The notes: generated by a model not told the origin, from the sequence alone. Positions 25,062-33,603 are shown, numbered from the stretch's first letter. The stretch is DNA of 64,000 nt from Desulfolinea sp964487745 (GCA_964487745.1 CAZASG010000013.1:17500-81499); one strand, 5' to 3'. A program made the numbers and translations.

Positions 25062-26363
25062 TTATCTGGCGGCTTCCGCCATGAGCCAATCCACAACGGG
25101 AGCGGCATCATCGCCTATCGTCTGCCTGACCGCCTTGGCGTAGGCTTTCCAATACTCTGCGATGGGCACATGGGCCAAGCCCTGATTTTGCAAGAGCCCT
25201 CGTGCCCAATCTAACTCTGGTCGCAGAAAATTCAGATTCCCTAATTGAAGGGCTGCCAAAATATTGGCACTCAGAAAATTATTGGCTTCATAGAAGAGAG
25301 GTAAAGATGGCTCCCCCCAACTGGTCAAAGTGGTAGTTAGATAAGCGTGGATAGCGGGGCGAAATACGATAAATTTTTCTTGCAATGGCTGATATGGGTT
25401 TTTACTATCCTTGATGTCAACAAGAGCTGCTCCCCGTACAAGAAGATCCTCGGCTTTCTGAAAAACTTCTGCCAAAGTCTCTCCTAAAAAATAGGCGCTG
25501 ATCTTCTCTTGTAATTCCGGAGCAGATACAAAGACGCGGCCACTATAGGCAACGGGGATATTATTTTGTGCCAAAATTCGCGTGGTCTCTCTAAGGGTCG
25601 CAGCCGTGGTCAATTGCTGTGCTGCCAAGATCACCAGTTGCGGTTGAAGCTCTTTAGCTGTTTCTGCAAACTGCTCGATGGGGATATTTGCCCCAAGATA
25701 AATAACGTTGAAGCCACGTCTGCGTAAATAAAGAGTTGTCAGCAAGAGGGCAAGAGTGTGCTCTTCCTTTGGTGGACAACCGACGATGACTTTTTCGGGA
25801 CGAGTAGGAGCAGGCAGAGCAGAGATCAGGGCATCCAGACGGCGGGCAAGCAGTGCAGAAGCAAAATGTTCCTGCTGTACAGTAGCATCGCCTTGATACC
25901 AGAGCTCGCCAACTTGACGAATAGCGGGAATAAATATCTCAAGAAAAGCTCTCTGTGGCGAAAAACGCGCCAAGACTTCGTTCGCGATCTGCTCTGCAGC
26001 GGATTCGTTAAAGGAAAGGCAGGCATTGAGCCAGTTTTCTCTGAATATATTCAGATGAGCTTCATCAAGCGCTTGCTCTACAGGCGGGAACAAGGAAGGG
26101 GCTGATTCTTGAAGAGGGTCTTCTCCTTGCGAGATTTTTGATTTCCAAAGCTTGACCGCTTGCCCAATGCGCATTCCCTCCCTCTGACGTTGCAGAAGCC
26201 ATTTGATGATCTCGATATCACGCTGGGAATAAAGGCGTTGCCCACCTTCACTGCGGGAGGGTTGGGGAAGATCATAACGGCGTTCCCATGCACGTAAGGT
26301 GTCCGGATTAATCCCCGTTTCTCGTAACACAACACCAAGACTGTAGGTAGCAAAATCACTCAT
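25062..26363 (-). CDS. MerR-type regulator with cobalamin-binding domain (CarH/LitR-like)
   Basis: A 433-residue regulator. Residues 6-72 are a MerR winged helix (GVVLRETGINPDTLRAWERRY). Residues 105-180 form the helical B12-capping bundle with W155 and E165-H166 (the CarH pattern W-x9-EH). Residues 190-300 are a Rossmann-type B12 domain with H202 in the E-x-H position that ligates cobalt in CarH. About 130 extra residues follow. CarH/LitR proteins are AdoCbl-based light sensors that repress in the dark; the residues needed for that are present. It heads an eight-gene leftward operon and faces an ABC exporter operon across a symmetrical promoter region. Confidence 0.88.
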   Translation of the reverse strand: MSDFATYSLGVVLRETGINPDTLRAWERRYDLPQPSRSEGGQRLYSQRDIEIIKWLLQRQREGMRIGQAVKLWKSKISQGEDPLQESAPSLFPPVEQALDEAHLNIFRENWLNACLSFNESAAEQIANEVLARFSPQRAFLEIFIPAIRQVGELWYQGDATVQQEHFASALLARRLDALISALPAPTRPEKVIVGCPPKEEHTLALLLTTLYLRRRGFNVIYLGANIPIEQFAETAKELQPQLVILAAQQLTTAATLRETTRILAQNNIPVAYSGRVFVSAPELQEKISAYFLGETLAEVFQKAEDLLVRGAALVDIKDSKNPYQPLQEKFIVFRPAIHAYLTTTLTSWGEPSLPLFYEANNFLSANILAALQLGNLNFLRPELDWARGLLQNQGLAHVPIAEYWKAYAKAVRQTIGDDAAPVVDWLMAEAAR

Positions 26364-26393
26364 ATTTAAGAATCCTTTTCTGAAGATGGCATT

Positions 26394-26422
26394 ATATTAG
26401 CAAAGAAAATCTTTTTTGTCAA
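26394..26422 (-). promoter_or_regulatory. Promoter of the MerR/B12 operon
   Basis: On the minus strand TTGACA (26422-26417), a 17-base spacer and TAATAT (26399-26394) form a near-consensus sigma-70 promoter. The start codon lies about 30 bases further on. Confidence 0.6.
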
Positions 26423-26460
26423 TATTTTGCACATGTTTTCTTTGCAAATGCTTGACAAAA
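26414..26460. promoter_or_regulatory. Symmetrical operator between divergent promoters
   Basis: TTTTGTCAA at 26414-26422 and TTGACAAAA at 26452-26460 are exact complements, with an inner TTGCA (26427-26431) / TGCAA pair. Both -35 boxes lie inside the outer arms, so one symmetric complex could control both operons. The neighbouring MerR/B12 protein is the natural candidate. Confidence 0.55.
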
Positions 26461-26480
26461 CAAATATTTCACGATATATT
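26452..26480 (+). promoter_or_regulatory. Promoter of the ABC exporter operon
   Basis: Consensus TTGACA (26452-26457), exactly 17 bases, then TATATT (26475-26480). The start codon is at 26525. This is the best sigma-70 match in the window. Confidence 0.7.
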
Positions 26481-26524
26481 TGGGCAAATTTAGTCTAATT
26501 TGACCATAAAAAGAAGGTTTTCAA

Positions 26525-27673
26525 ATGTCTGTTTATCTTAGTTTCAAAGAAATATGGCGCAACAAAAGTCGATTTTTTCTATTCAGCCTCGTTATTGCCC
26601 TGATCGCTGTGCTCGTTCTTTTCACCGCCGGGCTTGGCGAAGGGCTTGCTTCTGCCAATAAAGAATATCTCGAAAAGCTGGATGCCGAGCTACTTGTTTT
26701 TCAAGATGGTACCGACTACTCTACTATTGAAAGTCGCCTTGACTATCAGAAGATAAAACGCGTTCGGCGTGTGGATGGCGTATCCGATGCCGGACCGATC
26801 GGTTTCAGCAATGCCGAGATCGTCCTCGATAATGGGCTTGATTCCGTTGATATTTCCTTTATTGGTATTGAACCGGGAGCACCAGGCCTCCCCGCCCCCA
26901 TTATCGGGGATACGATCCGCTCGCGTCAAGCGAAAGTTGTCATGATCGATGAGCGGATCGCAGAATCTGCAAATCTGAGCGTAGGCGATACTATCACCAT
27001 CAAATCTACACAGGGAACGGAAGATAAACTCTACGACCTGCGCATTGTCGGGATCACCAGTGGACAACAATATTTCTTTCAACCCTCGGTATTTGTCTCT
27101 CTTTCCATCTGGGATAAATATCGTCCCAAAGCAGATGCGGGCATCTCAAGCACACGCCCGATCACCAATATCATTGCCGTACAACTTGAAGAATCTGTAA
27201 ATATGGCAAGCATGAGTGCCCGCATAGAAGCAGCGGTCTCCGATGTGGAGACATCCGACATAAAAACCGCCTATGAATCTGCTCCCGGGTACTCAGCGCA
27301 ACAAAACACATTGAACACAATGAAAGGTTTCACCTTTTTGATCGGCATCCTGGTTATCGGCGGTTTCTTCCAGATCCAGACCTTGCAGAAAGTTCCCCAG
27401 ATCGGGATGCTGAAAGCCATCGGCACCCCAAATCCTGTTGTGGCAACATCCGCCATTATGCAGATCATCTTCATGACGGTCTTCGGCGTAGCTCTAGGCG
27501 GGCTAGCCGTTCTCGGTCTGGCACTGGGAATGCCTTCCAGCGTACCGATCCTGTTTACGGGCACATCCGTCGCCATTGCAGTTGTCTCGCTGCTATTGAT
27601 CGGCCCCATCGGCGGGATGGTCTCCATACGTTTGGCACTCAAAGTCGAACCCCTCAGAGCTTTAGGCATGTAA
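26525..27673 (+). CDS. ABC transporter permease, FtsX/MacB type (DevC-like)
   Basis: A 382-residue permease with one N-terminal helix (residues 17-40), an extracytoplasmic MacB-type domain (to about 255) and three C-terminal helices carrying the FtsX signature (KGFTFLIGILVIGGFFQIQTLQKVPQIGMLKAIGTPN). Such permeases export lipids, lipoproteins, peptides or glycolipids, or work mechanically, rather than importing. It forms a pair with the ATPase 10 bases downstream. The start is supported by AAGAAGG upstream. The promoter region shared with the MerR/B12 gene suggests co-regulation. Confidence 0.88.
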   Translation: MSVYLSFKEIWRNKSRFFLFSLVIALIAVLVLFTAGLGEGLASANKEYLEKLDAELLVFQDGTDYSTIESRLDYQKIKRVRRVDGVSDAGPIGFSNAEIVLDNGLDSVDISFIGIEPGAPGLPAPIIGDTIRSRQAKVVMIDERIAESANLSVGDTITIKSTQGTEDKLYDLRIVGITSGQQYFFQPSVFVSLSIWDKYRPKADAGISSTRPITNIIAVQLEESVNMASMSARIEAAVSDVETSDIKTAYESAPGYSAQQNTLNTMKGFTFLIGILVIGGFFQIQTLQKVPQIGMLKAIGTPNPVVATSAIMQIIFMTVFGVALGGLAVLGLALGMPSSVPILFTGTSVAIAVVSLLLIGPIGGMVSIRLALKVEPLRALGM

Positions 27674-27683
27674 GGAAAAAATC

Positions 27684-28502
27684 ATGAAAGAAAAATATAT
27701 TCTCGAAACCAAAAATGTTACAAAAAACTATGACAGTAATGGCTTGATCGTCAAAGCTCTTGATGATGTCTCTCTCAGCGTAAAGGCAGGGGAATTCGTT
27801 GGCTTGGTCGGCCCCAGTGGATCGGGTAAGACAACGATGTTGGCGATCTTGGCCACCCTGCTGCGTGAGACAGATGGAAGCCTATTGATCGACGGGCAAG
27901 CCCTGGGTGCGATGAGCAACCGTGAGCGCACTAAATTTCGTCGAGAGAAGATCGGCTTTACGTTCCAGTCCAACAATCTCGTTCCTTATCTGACTGCGCT
28001 GGAAAATGTTGAATTGATGCTACGTCTCAACAAGAAAAATGGTCGTCAAAGTCGCGAAAAAGCCACTTCCCTACTGGCCCGTTTGGGGTTAGGAGATCGC
28101 CTGCACAATTTGCCATCCCAGCTTTCTGGCGGTCAGCAACAGCGTGTAGCAATTGCCCGCTCCCTCATCCATGACCCGAGCGTGGTGCTCGCCGATGAAC
28201 CGACCGCCAGCCTCGACACCGAACGCGCGAATCAGGTTGTACAGATCTTCGCCGATCTGATCCATGAAGGCGGGCGCGCGGGGATCATGGTCACACACGA
28301 TTTACGCATGTGTAAATATGTGGACAAAGTTGTGCAAATGGTCGATGGAAAGATCGCTCGCGTGATCACAGAGCGCAGCGAGATCGATCTGCTGGCTGGG
28401 TCAAGCAAATTTGACCAGTTACCAACTAAATCTCCTCCCAAGCATATTGCCGAAAAGCTATCCCTCACACAAGGGCTTTCTCCTGCCTTTGTTGGAAGTT
28501 AA
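27684..28502 (+). CDS. ABC transporter ATP-binding protein (LolD/DevA type)
   Basis: A 272-residue ATPase partner of the FtsX-type permease. Walker A is GPSGSGKTT (about 48-56), the Q-loop TFQSNNLV, signature LSGGQQQRVAIARS, Walker B VVLADEPTAS, and the switch histidine lies in VTHD. The extra 35 residues after the last domain strand are poorly conserved. GGAAAAAATC precedes the ATG. No third (membrane-fusion) component is present, so this is a two-component exporter of MacB/Lol style. Confidence 0.92.
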   Translation: MKEKYILETKNVTKNYDSNGLIVKALDDVSLSVKAGEFVGLVGPSGSGKTTMLAILATLLRETDGSLLIDGQALGAMSNRERTKFRREKIGFTFQSNNLVPYLTALENVELMLRLNKKNGRQSREKATSLLARLGLGDRLHNLPSQLSGGQQQRVAIARSLIHDPSVVLADEPTASLDTERANQVVQIFADLIHEGGRAGIMVTHDLRMCKYVDKVVQMVDGKIARVITERSEIDLLAGSSKFDQLPTKSPPKHIAEKLSLTQGLSPAFVGS

Positions 28503-28554
28503 AGTAAGAAAAATATCAGAAAAGCGATTTCTTGATAAAAAAGGTAATAATTAT

Positions 28555-28563
28555 TGCTATAAT
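28555..28563 (+). promoter_or_regulatory. Extended -10 promoter of ribA
   Basis: TGCTATAAT is a perfect extended -10 (TGnTATAAT). A TTGATA lies 20 bases upstream, too far for ideal spacing, which fits an extended -10 promoter. The ribA start is 27 bases beyond. Confidence 0.55.
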
Positions 28564-28589
28564 GAAGTCCAATGAAAAAGGAGATAACA

Positions 28590-29207
28590 ATGAAAAACAT
28601 AAATCTGGACAGATTAGTATGCACCCGTATCCCCACCGAAGAGGGTTCTTTCCAGCTCTGTTTATTTGATAATGACCAGGATCATAAGGAACATATGGCG
28701 CTGGTTTATGGAGATGTGCGCGGTAAAGATGTACTTGTTCGCGTCCACTCAGAATGTTTTACAGGGGATGTTCTCGGTTCACAACGCTGTGACTGTGGCC
28801 CCCAACTCCATTACGCGATGGATGCCATCGCCAACGAAGGACGCGGCATCGTCCTTTACCTCCGACAGGAGGGACGCGGCATCGGCCTGGCAGAAAAGCT
28901 GCGCGCCTACAACCTTCAGGACAAGGGTCTTGACACCGTTGATGCCAATCTTGAATTAGGTCATCAAGCTGACGAGCGCGAGTATGATATCGCCGTCGCG
29001 ATGCTGAAAGACCTCGGCGTCGAATCGGTACGCCTGTTGACGAATAACCCCGCCAAGATCGAAGCGCTGACCGATTTGGGCATGCCCGTAAAGGAACGCG
29101 TCTCGATCATGATCCAGCCCAACGACGAGAATATCCACTACCTTTCCACCAAAGCCGAGCGGATGCGACACCTCTTCGCCTTTGAGCGAGTTCCCGTCAG
29201 AATTTAG
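28590..29207 (+). CDS. ribA: GTP cyclohydrolase II
   Basis: A 205-residue enzyme opening the GTP ring in the first step of riboflavin synthesis. HSECFTGDVLGSQRCDCG supplies the three zinc-binding cysteines; RQEGRGIGL and LLTNNPAKIEAL are active-site and GTP-binding signatures. It is the stand-alone RibA form, not fused to RibB. An in-frame ATG at 28572 exists, but AAGGAGAT at 28578-28585 lies between it and ATG 28590, so the latter is the start. It has its own promoter and terminator. Confidence 0.93.
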   Translation: MKNINLDRLVCTRIPTEEGSFQLCLFDNDQDHKEHMALVYGDVRGKDVLVRVHSECFTGDVLGSQRCDCGPQLHYAMDAIANEGRGIVLYLRQEGRGIGLAEKLRAYNLQDKGLDTVDANLELGHQADEREYDIAVAMLKDLGVESVRLLTNNPAKIEALTDLGMPVKERVSIMIQPNDENIHYLSTKAERMRHLFAFERVPVRI

Positions 29208-29212
29208 ACAGC

Positions 29213-29241
29213 AAAAAGCCGAGCGTAATGCTCGGCTTTTT
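29213..29241 (+). terminator. Intrinsic terminator after ribA
   Basis: AAAAAGCCGAGC (29213-29224), loop GTAAT, GCTCGGCTTTTT (29230-29241): textbook structure. Confidence 0.85.
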
Positions 29242-29276
29242 CTTTTGGTGGCGGTCTCCTAAACCGTCAACAATGA

Positions 29277-29765
29277 TCAAATCCCCTTCGGTATCCAATA
29301 GCCCAACAACTTCCCTTCGTAATTTTCGATCAACGCATCCCAGCTTTCAATGTCAAATTCGATATAAGCAATTGCCGTTGTGGGGAAAGGCTCATAAGAA
29401 TCGGTAAAGAACTCCAGCGCGCCAGACATGGTCGGGTTATGCCCGATCAACATGGCGCTTTCCAAATCATCGGAAAGCTTGGAAAGAATATCCAAATAAT
29501 CGCGTAGGTCGGCATCATATAGCTGCTCCAGAAATTGCGGCTCTCTCTCAAAAGAAAACTCTTCCAAAAATAATGCCAAAGTCTCCCGCGTCCGCTGGGC
29601 TGTGGAGCAAAGAATGGCATCGATCTCCACACCCTGTCCCTTTAGAAAAGCACCCATCCGTGGCGCATCACGGCGTCCGCGCTTGTTGAGCGGGCGCTGA
29701 TGATCGGATAAAGTTGGATGATCCCAACTGGATTTTGCGTGGCGCATCAAAATGAGCTTCTTCAT
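29277..29765 (-). CDS. SixA-like histidine phosphatase
   Basis: A 162-residue branch-2 histidine phosphatase. The catalytic histidine is H9 in LMRHAKSSWDH, the partner arginine lies in STAQRTRETL, and the second histidine in LIGHNPTMSG. E. coli SixA removes phosphate from phosphohistidine in the PTS and in His-kinase relays; here the substrate is uncertain. An upstream in-frame ATG (29783) is possible, but AAGGAAGGAG sits between the two, so ATG 29765 is chosen. It converges on the ribA terminator. Confidence 0.87.
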   Translation of the reverse strand: MKKLILMRHAKSSWDHPTLSDHQRPLNKRGRRDAPRMGAFLKGQGVEIDAILCSTAQRTRETLALFLEEFSFEREPQFLEQLYDADLRDYLDILSKLSDDLESAMLIGHNPTMSGALEFFTDSYEPFPTTAIAYIEFDIESWDALIENYEGKLLGYWIPKGI

Positions 29766-29851
29766 GGCAACTCCTTCCTTCATTCTACTTTCTTTTCGGG
29801 CAGAGGGGTATAATTTCGCAAATCAAAACACACTCTCCAAAGGAACTCCCC

Positions 29852-31033
29852 ATGCCCTCTCAATTCGATAAAATAATCGACCGCCGCCCCAGCAACTCGA
29901 TCAAATGGCACGCCTTCGGCGAAGATGTCCTCCCCATGTGGGTGGCAGATATGGATTTCGCTGCTCCACCGCCCATTCTCGACGCATTGCATAGCGCAAC
30001 CGATCACGGCATTTTAGGATACGAATTCCCGAACAAAAAACTCAGACAAAATGTTGCTGAACGGATGCAAAAACTCTATGGCTGGGATGTAAAAACGGAC
30101 GACGTCGTCCCTATCCCCGGCTTGGTCACGGGTTTCAACATCGCTGCGAGGATCAGCTGTAAACCCTCAGATGGCATCTTGATCCAGACCCCGGTATACC
30201 CACCCTTCATGAAGGTACAGAAAAACACCGATACCGTCACCCAGATCGCCGAACTAAAAAAGATCGCCAACGAGCATACTCTCCACTACGAAGTGGATTG
30301 GGATGTCTTCGAAAACGCCGTTCATTCTGAAGACGCAAAAACGAGCATGTTCCTTTTCTGTAATCCCCACAACCCGACCGGCACCATCTACAGCGACGAC
30401 GACCTGAAACGCATGGTCGATATCTGCGAACGCGAAGACATCATCATCTGCTCCGATGAGATCCACAGCGAGCTCTTGCTTGATGACAATAAACACACAC
30501 CCATTGCCATGCTCTCACACAAGGCTGCTCAGCGGACGATCACGCTCGTGGCTGCCAGCAAGACCTTCAACGTGGCAGGGCTTTTCGTCGGCTTTGCCAT
30601 CATCCAGAACGAAAGCATTCGACGTCACTTCAAAGCAGAGGCAGAAAAGCTAACCCTGCACACAAATAGCCTGGGGCATATCGCTTCCGAGATCGGTTTT
30701 TCAGGCGTCTGCGATGACTGGCTCAAAGAACTTTTGGATTACCTGACCGAGAACCGCAATTTCCTTGTGAATTATGTCAAAGAGAATTTTCCCGGGGTGC
30801 GCATCACAAATCCTGAATCCACTTACCTTGCCTGGCTCGATTTCAGCGAATTGATCGAGCAGGGGAAAGTGACAGCGCCCTTGCAGGATTTCTTCATCGA
30901 AAAAGGCAAGGTCGCATTCAATGACGGTCCAACTTTCGGTCCTGGCGGGGAGGGGTTTGTACGGCTGAACTTCGGCTGTCCCCGCGAGGTGCTCGTCGAA
31001 GGGCTAGAACGGATAAAAGTAGCCCTCGCCTAA
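29852..31033 (+). CDS. PLP-dependent C-S lyase / aminotransferase (MalY/PatB type)
   Basis: A 393-residue fold-type I PLP enzyme. The motif NPHNPTG (about 164-170), the PLP-contacting SDEIHSEL and the Schiff-base lysine in AASKTFNVAGL (about residue 235) are clear. The opening DRRPSNSIKWH is diagnostic for PatB/MalY C-S lyases, which cleave cystathionine or cysteine conjugates. No metabolic neighbours give further clues. AAAGGAACTCCCC precedes the start. A fully palindromic terminator follows. Confidence 0.9.
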   Translation: MPSQFDKIIDRRPSNSIKWHAFGEDVLPMWVADMDFAAPPPILDALHSATDHGILGYEFPNKKLRQNVAERMQKLYGWDVKTDDVVPIPGLVTGFNIAARISCKPSDGILIQTPVYPPFMKVQKNTDTVTQIAELKKIANEHTLHYEVDWDVFENAVHSEDAKTSMFLFCNPHNPTGTIYSDDDLKRMVDICEREDIIICSDEIHSELLLDDNKHTPIAMLSHKAAQRTITLVAASKTFNVAGLFVGFAIIQNESIRRHFKAEAEKLTLHTNSLGHIASEIGFSGVCDDWLKELLDYLTENRNFLVNYVKENFPGVRITNPESTYLAWLDFSELIEQGKVTAPLQDFFIEKGKVAFNDGPTFGPGGEGFVRLNFGCPREVLVEGLERIKVALA

Positions 31034-31058
31034 ATTCGTGAGCACAAACGCTTTAGAG

Positions 31059-31082
31059 AACGCCGCATATGCGGCGTTTTTT
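31059..31082 (+). terminator. Intrinsic terminator
   Basis: AACGCCGCATATGCGGCGTT (31059-31078) is a perfect 20-bp palindrome followed by Ts. Confidence 0.8.
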
Positions 31083-31090
31083 GCGTAATA

Positions 31091-31108
31091 TGACAAAAAA
31101 CTTTGTCA
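31091..31108. promoter_or_regulatory. Candidate DtxR/MntR-type operator
   Basis: TGACAAA-AAAC-TTTGTCA is a perfect 7-bp inverted repeat about 80 bases before the dtxR-like gene. Its size and position suit autoregulation by the encoded metalloregulator, but it does not match a textbook DtxR or MntR box. Confidence 0.45.
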
Positions 31109-31186
31109 ACATGACATTTTTATATTGACTTTTTCTGATTTTGAGATAAAGTTATGCTTAGACATAAGAAACAAAGGATTTTTTAT

Positions 31187-31864
31187 ATGCCCAACCAAAA
31201 AATGAGCGAGAGCACAGAAATGTACCTGATCACGATCGCCACCATGAGCGATGAAGACCATACCTCCCCGCTCTCCATCACATCGTTGGCAGATGAGCTA
31301 CATGTACAGCCTGTGTCCGCAAACCAAATGGTCAAAAAGATGGCTGAAAGCGGCTGGTTGGAATATATCCCCTACAAGGGCGTTGTCTTGACCGATAAGG
31401 GGCAAAAACAGGCGTTACGTGTCTTACGCCATCGGCGATTATGGGAAGTTTTTCTCGTCCGCGAGTTGGAGATGTCCGTCGAAGAAGCGGATGCGCTCGC
31501 CTGTGATCTTGAACACCTTATTTCGATAGATGTCGCCAACCGACTGGATGCTTTTCTCGATCACCCCACCGTCTCCTATACGGGATACCCGATCCCGCAG
31601 GTTGGGGATGAAGACGATCCTTTTTTCGAGGAGATTCCCTTGAACGATTTCAAGATCGGCGAATCGGCTCAGGTGATACGAGTTAACGCCGACACAGTCA
31701 CGACCAAGTTCCTGTTCAAGGAGGGAATCAAGCCCGGGGTCCGCGTGCGTATCGTGGCAATTGGCAGCAGTGGTGATTTTTTACTAGCAGGCAATAACCG
31801 ACGTGTCCACATATCCGCAGAGTTGGCATCCGCCCTTCTGCTTGGACAAGTCGAGACTATTTAA
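31187..31864 (+). CDS. DtxR/MntR family metal-dependent repressor
   Basis: A 225-residue three-domain regulator. The N-terminal winged helix (MSESTEMYLITI, then LADELHVQPVSANQMVKKMAESGWLEYIPYKGVVLTDKG) is typical. The dimerisation and metal-binding domain follows (LWEVFLVRELEMSVEEADALACDLEHLIS...). The C-terminal SH3-like FeoA domain runs from about residue 150 (LNDFKIGESAQVIRV). An ATG 33 bases upstream is in frame, but AAAGGA at 31173-31178 serves ATG 31187. It is followed 27 bases later by an iron permease, which strongly suggests iron as co-repressor. Confidence 0.9.
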   Translation: MPNQKMSESTEMYLITIATMSDEDHTSPLSITSLADELHVQPVSANQMVKKMAESGWLEYIPYKGVVLTDKGQKQALRVLRHRRLWEVFLVRELEMSVEEADALACDLEHLISIDVANRLDAFLDHPTVSYTGYPIPQVGDEDDPFFEEIPLNDFKIGESAQVIRVNADTVTTKFLFKEGIKPGVRVRIVAIGSSGDFLLAGNNRRVHISAELASALLLGQVETI

Positions 31865-31891
31865 TATTTATTGTAAGGAGTACGAAAAAAA

Positions 31892-32731
31892 ATGGATACC
31901 TTTATTCAAGGTTTGGTCATGGCTTTTCGGGAGGGCCTGGAGGCTTTCCTGATCATCATGATCTTGCTCAAATTTCTTGAGAAGACCAATAACGAGTACC
32001 TCAAGAAAAATCTTTGGTACGGTTTATATGCCGGGATAGCCGCATCGTTTATTTTTGGGATTATCTTGAAAGCGATCTCTGTCAGCATCGGCGGCATGGG
32101 CGCAACCGCTAAATTATGGGAGAGTGTTGCCAGTCTGGCTGCCGTGATGCTCATTATCACTTTCATCATCTGGATGATCAACCACGGTGCGGAGATCAAG
32201 AAACATGTTGAGGGTGAAGCAGCACTTAATTTGTCGCCAAAAGGCATATTTTGGTTGGCAGCATTTATGGTCGTACGTGAGGGAGCAGAAATTGTTCTCT
32301 TTCAATTTGCAGGGAAATACACAACCAGCTCAGTGGTCATCGGGTTGGCGCTTTCGATCGCTCTCACCGTAGCGCTCTACCATTCACTCGTAAAGATCAA
32401 ACTGCAAACGATCTTCAACGTCACCCTTGCCTATTTGGTCTTGCAAGCCGGCTTCCTGTTGGGATACAGCGTTCATGAAGCACTTTCGGCATCAAAAGAA
32501 TTGGGTTTACTCGCCGCCGAGAGCCCGATCTTTGCAAAGGCATTCAACTTGTCCGAGACGATCTTTTACCATAAAGAAGGGGTTATCGGGATGCCCTTAT
32601 ACGTTGCCATCGGTTGGTACTCAAAACCGGAGTGGATACAGTTCATTTTGCAATATCTTCTCACCTTCTCACTCTTTGGATATTGGTATCAGAGAAGTAA
32701 AAGAGAAAAGGAAACACCCTTACCAGCATAG
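31892..32731 (+). CDS. FTR1 family iron permease
   Basis: A 279-residue seven-helix permease of the FTR1/EfeU family. Two REXXE motifs bind iron: R13-E-G-L-E17 in helix 1 and R129-E-G-A-E133 in helix 4. In yeast and E. coli such permeases move Fe(III) produced by a partner oxidase; no oxidase or EfeO-like gene is present here, so an unpartnered bacterial form is likely. It is in one operon with the DtxR-type repressor (TAAGGAG RBS) and closed by a terminator at 32731-32762. Confidence 0.9.
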   Translation: MDTFIQGLVMAFREGLEAFLIIMILLKFLEKTNNEYLKKNLWYGLYAGIAASFIFGIILKAISVSIGGMGATAKLWESVASLAAVMLIITFIIWMINHGAEIKKHVEGEAALNLSPKGIFWLAAFMVVREGAEIVLFQFAGKYTTSSVVIGLALSIALTVALYHSLVKIKLQTIFNVTLAYLVLQAGFLLGYSVHEALSASKELGLLAAESPIFAKAFNLSETIFYHKEGVIGMPLYVAIGWYSKPEWIQFILQYLLTFSLFGYWYQRSKREKETPLPA

Positions 32732-32762
32732 AAAAAAGGAGAGGCTAAGCCTCTCCTTTTTT
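32731..32762 (+). terminator. Intrinsic terminator of dtxR-ftr1 operon
   Basis: AAAAAAGGAGAGGC pairs with GCCTCTCCTTTTTT around a short loop. Confidence 0.85.
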
Positions 32763-32805
32763 GTCAAATATTCGAAGTTATCGACCATTCACTTCTCACA
32801 GGATG

Positions 32806-32811
32806 TATAAT
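32806..32811 (+). promoter_or_regulatory. -10 element before MinD-like gene
   Basis: TATAAT preceded directly by TG, about 35 bases before the start codon; no convincing -35. Confidence 0.35.
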
Positions 32812-32845
32812 CTAATTGGCATCCGATACCTGAGGAGAAGTGGCA

Positions 32846-33583
32846 ATGTCAAAAATCATCTCCATTCACTCGTTCCGCGGTGGGACAGGAAAATCCAATA
32901 TCACAGCGAATACAGCAGCAATGTTGGCAGCCGAGGGCAAAAGGGTCGGCGTGATCGATACCGATATACTCTCTCCGGGCATCCACGTCCTGTTTGGGCT
33001 GAATGAAGAAAGGATCACATTTACGCTCAATGACTATATTTGGGAGCGTTGCAAGATCGAAGAAACCGCCTATCAGGTTAGCGAAGACGACAACCTCTAC
33101 CTGATCCCATCCAGTATTCAGATCGGCGAGATCACCCGCATTCTGCGTGAAGGCTACGATAGCGCCTTGCTCAATCGCGGATTTGAGAACTTGATCGATG
33201 CGCTTGATCTTGATTTTCTTCTGATCGACACACATCCGGGCGTCAACGAAGAAACGTTGCTCTCCGTCGCCTTTTCAGACATTCTCATCATTATCCTGCG
33301 CCCCGACCAACAAGACTATCAGGGCACGGGTGTCACGATCAAGGTGGGGCGTAAACTCGAGGTCCCAGATCTATTGCTGATCGCCAACAAAGTCCCCGAC
33401 AGCTACAAAGCCGTAGACCTTGCAACAAGGCTCAGCGAGACCTATCAAACAGAAGTAGCGGGCATTCTCTATCATTCAGATGAATTGATGACGCTCGGCA
33501 GCAGCGGACTTTTTGTTCGGGAATATCCCAATCATCCGCTCTCACAGGATTTTCGCCGGATCGCTACCCGACTTTTGGCTTGA
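32846..33583 (+). CDS. MinD/ParA-like P-loop ATPase
   Basis: A 245-residue SIMIBI ATPase. The deviant Walker A is SFRGGTGKSN, with R11 where MinD/ParA have the signature lysine and K16 binding phosphate. VGVIDTDILSPGIHVLFG (switch I), DFLLIDTHPGVNEETLLS (Walker B) and a C-terminal LSQDFRRIATRLL helix complete the fold. No membrane-targeting amphipathic tail like that of MinD is obvious. A GTG six bases upstream is in frame, but GAGGAGAAG fits ATG 32846 better. It lies 20 bases before a HAMP-GAF protein, suggesting a signalling or localisation pair rather than cell-division MinD (no minC/minE). Confidence 0.87.
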   Translation: MSKIISIHSFRGGTGKSNITANTAAMLAAEGKRVGVIDTDILSPGIHVLFGLNEERITFTLNDYIWERCKIEETAYQVSEDDNLYLIPSSIQIGEITRILREGYDSALLNRGFENLIDALDLDFLLIDTHPGVNEETLLSVAFSDILIIILRPDQQDYQGTGVTIKVGRKLEVPDLLLIANKVPDSYKAVDLATRLSETYQTEVAGILYHSDELMTLGSSGLFVREYPNHPLSQDFRRIATRLLA

Positions 33584-33603
33584 TCCCCTTCAAGGAGTTT
33601 TAG

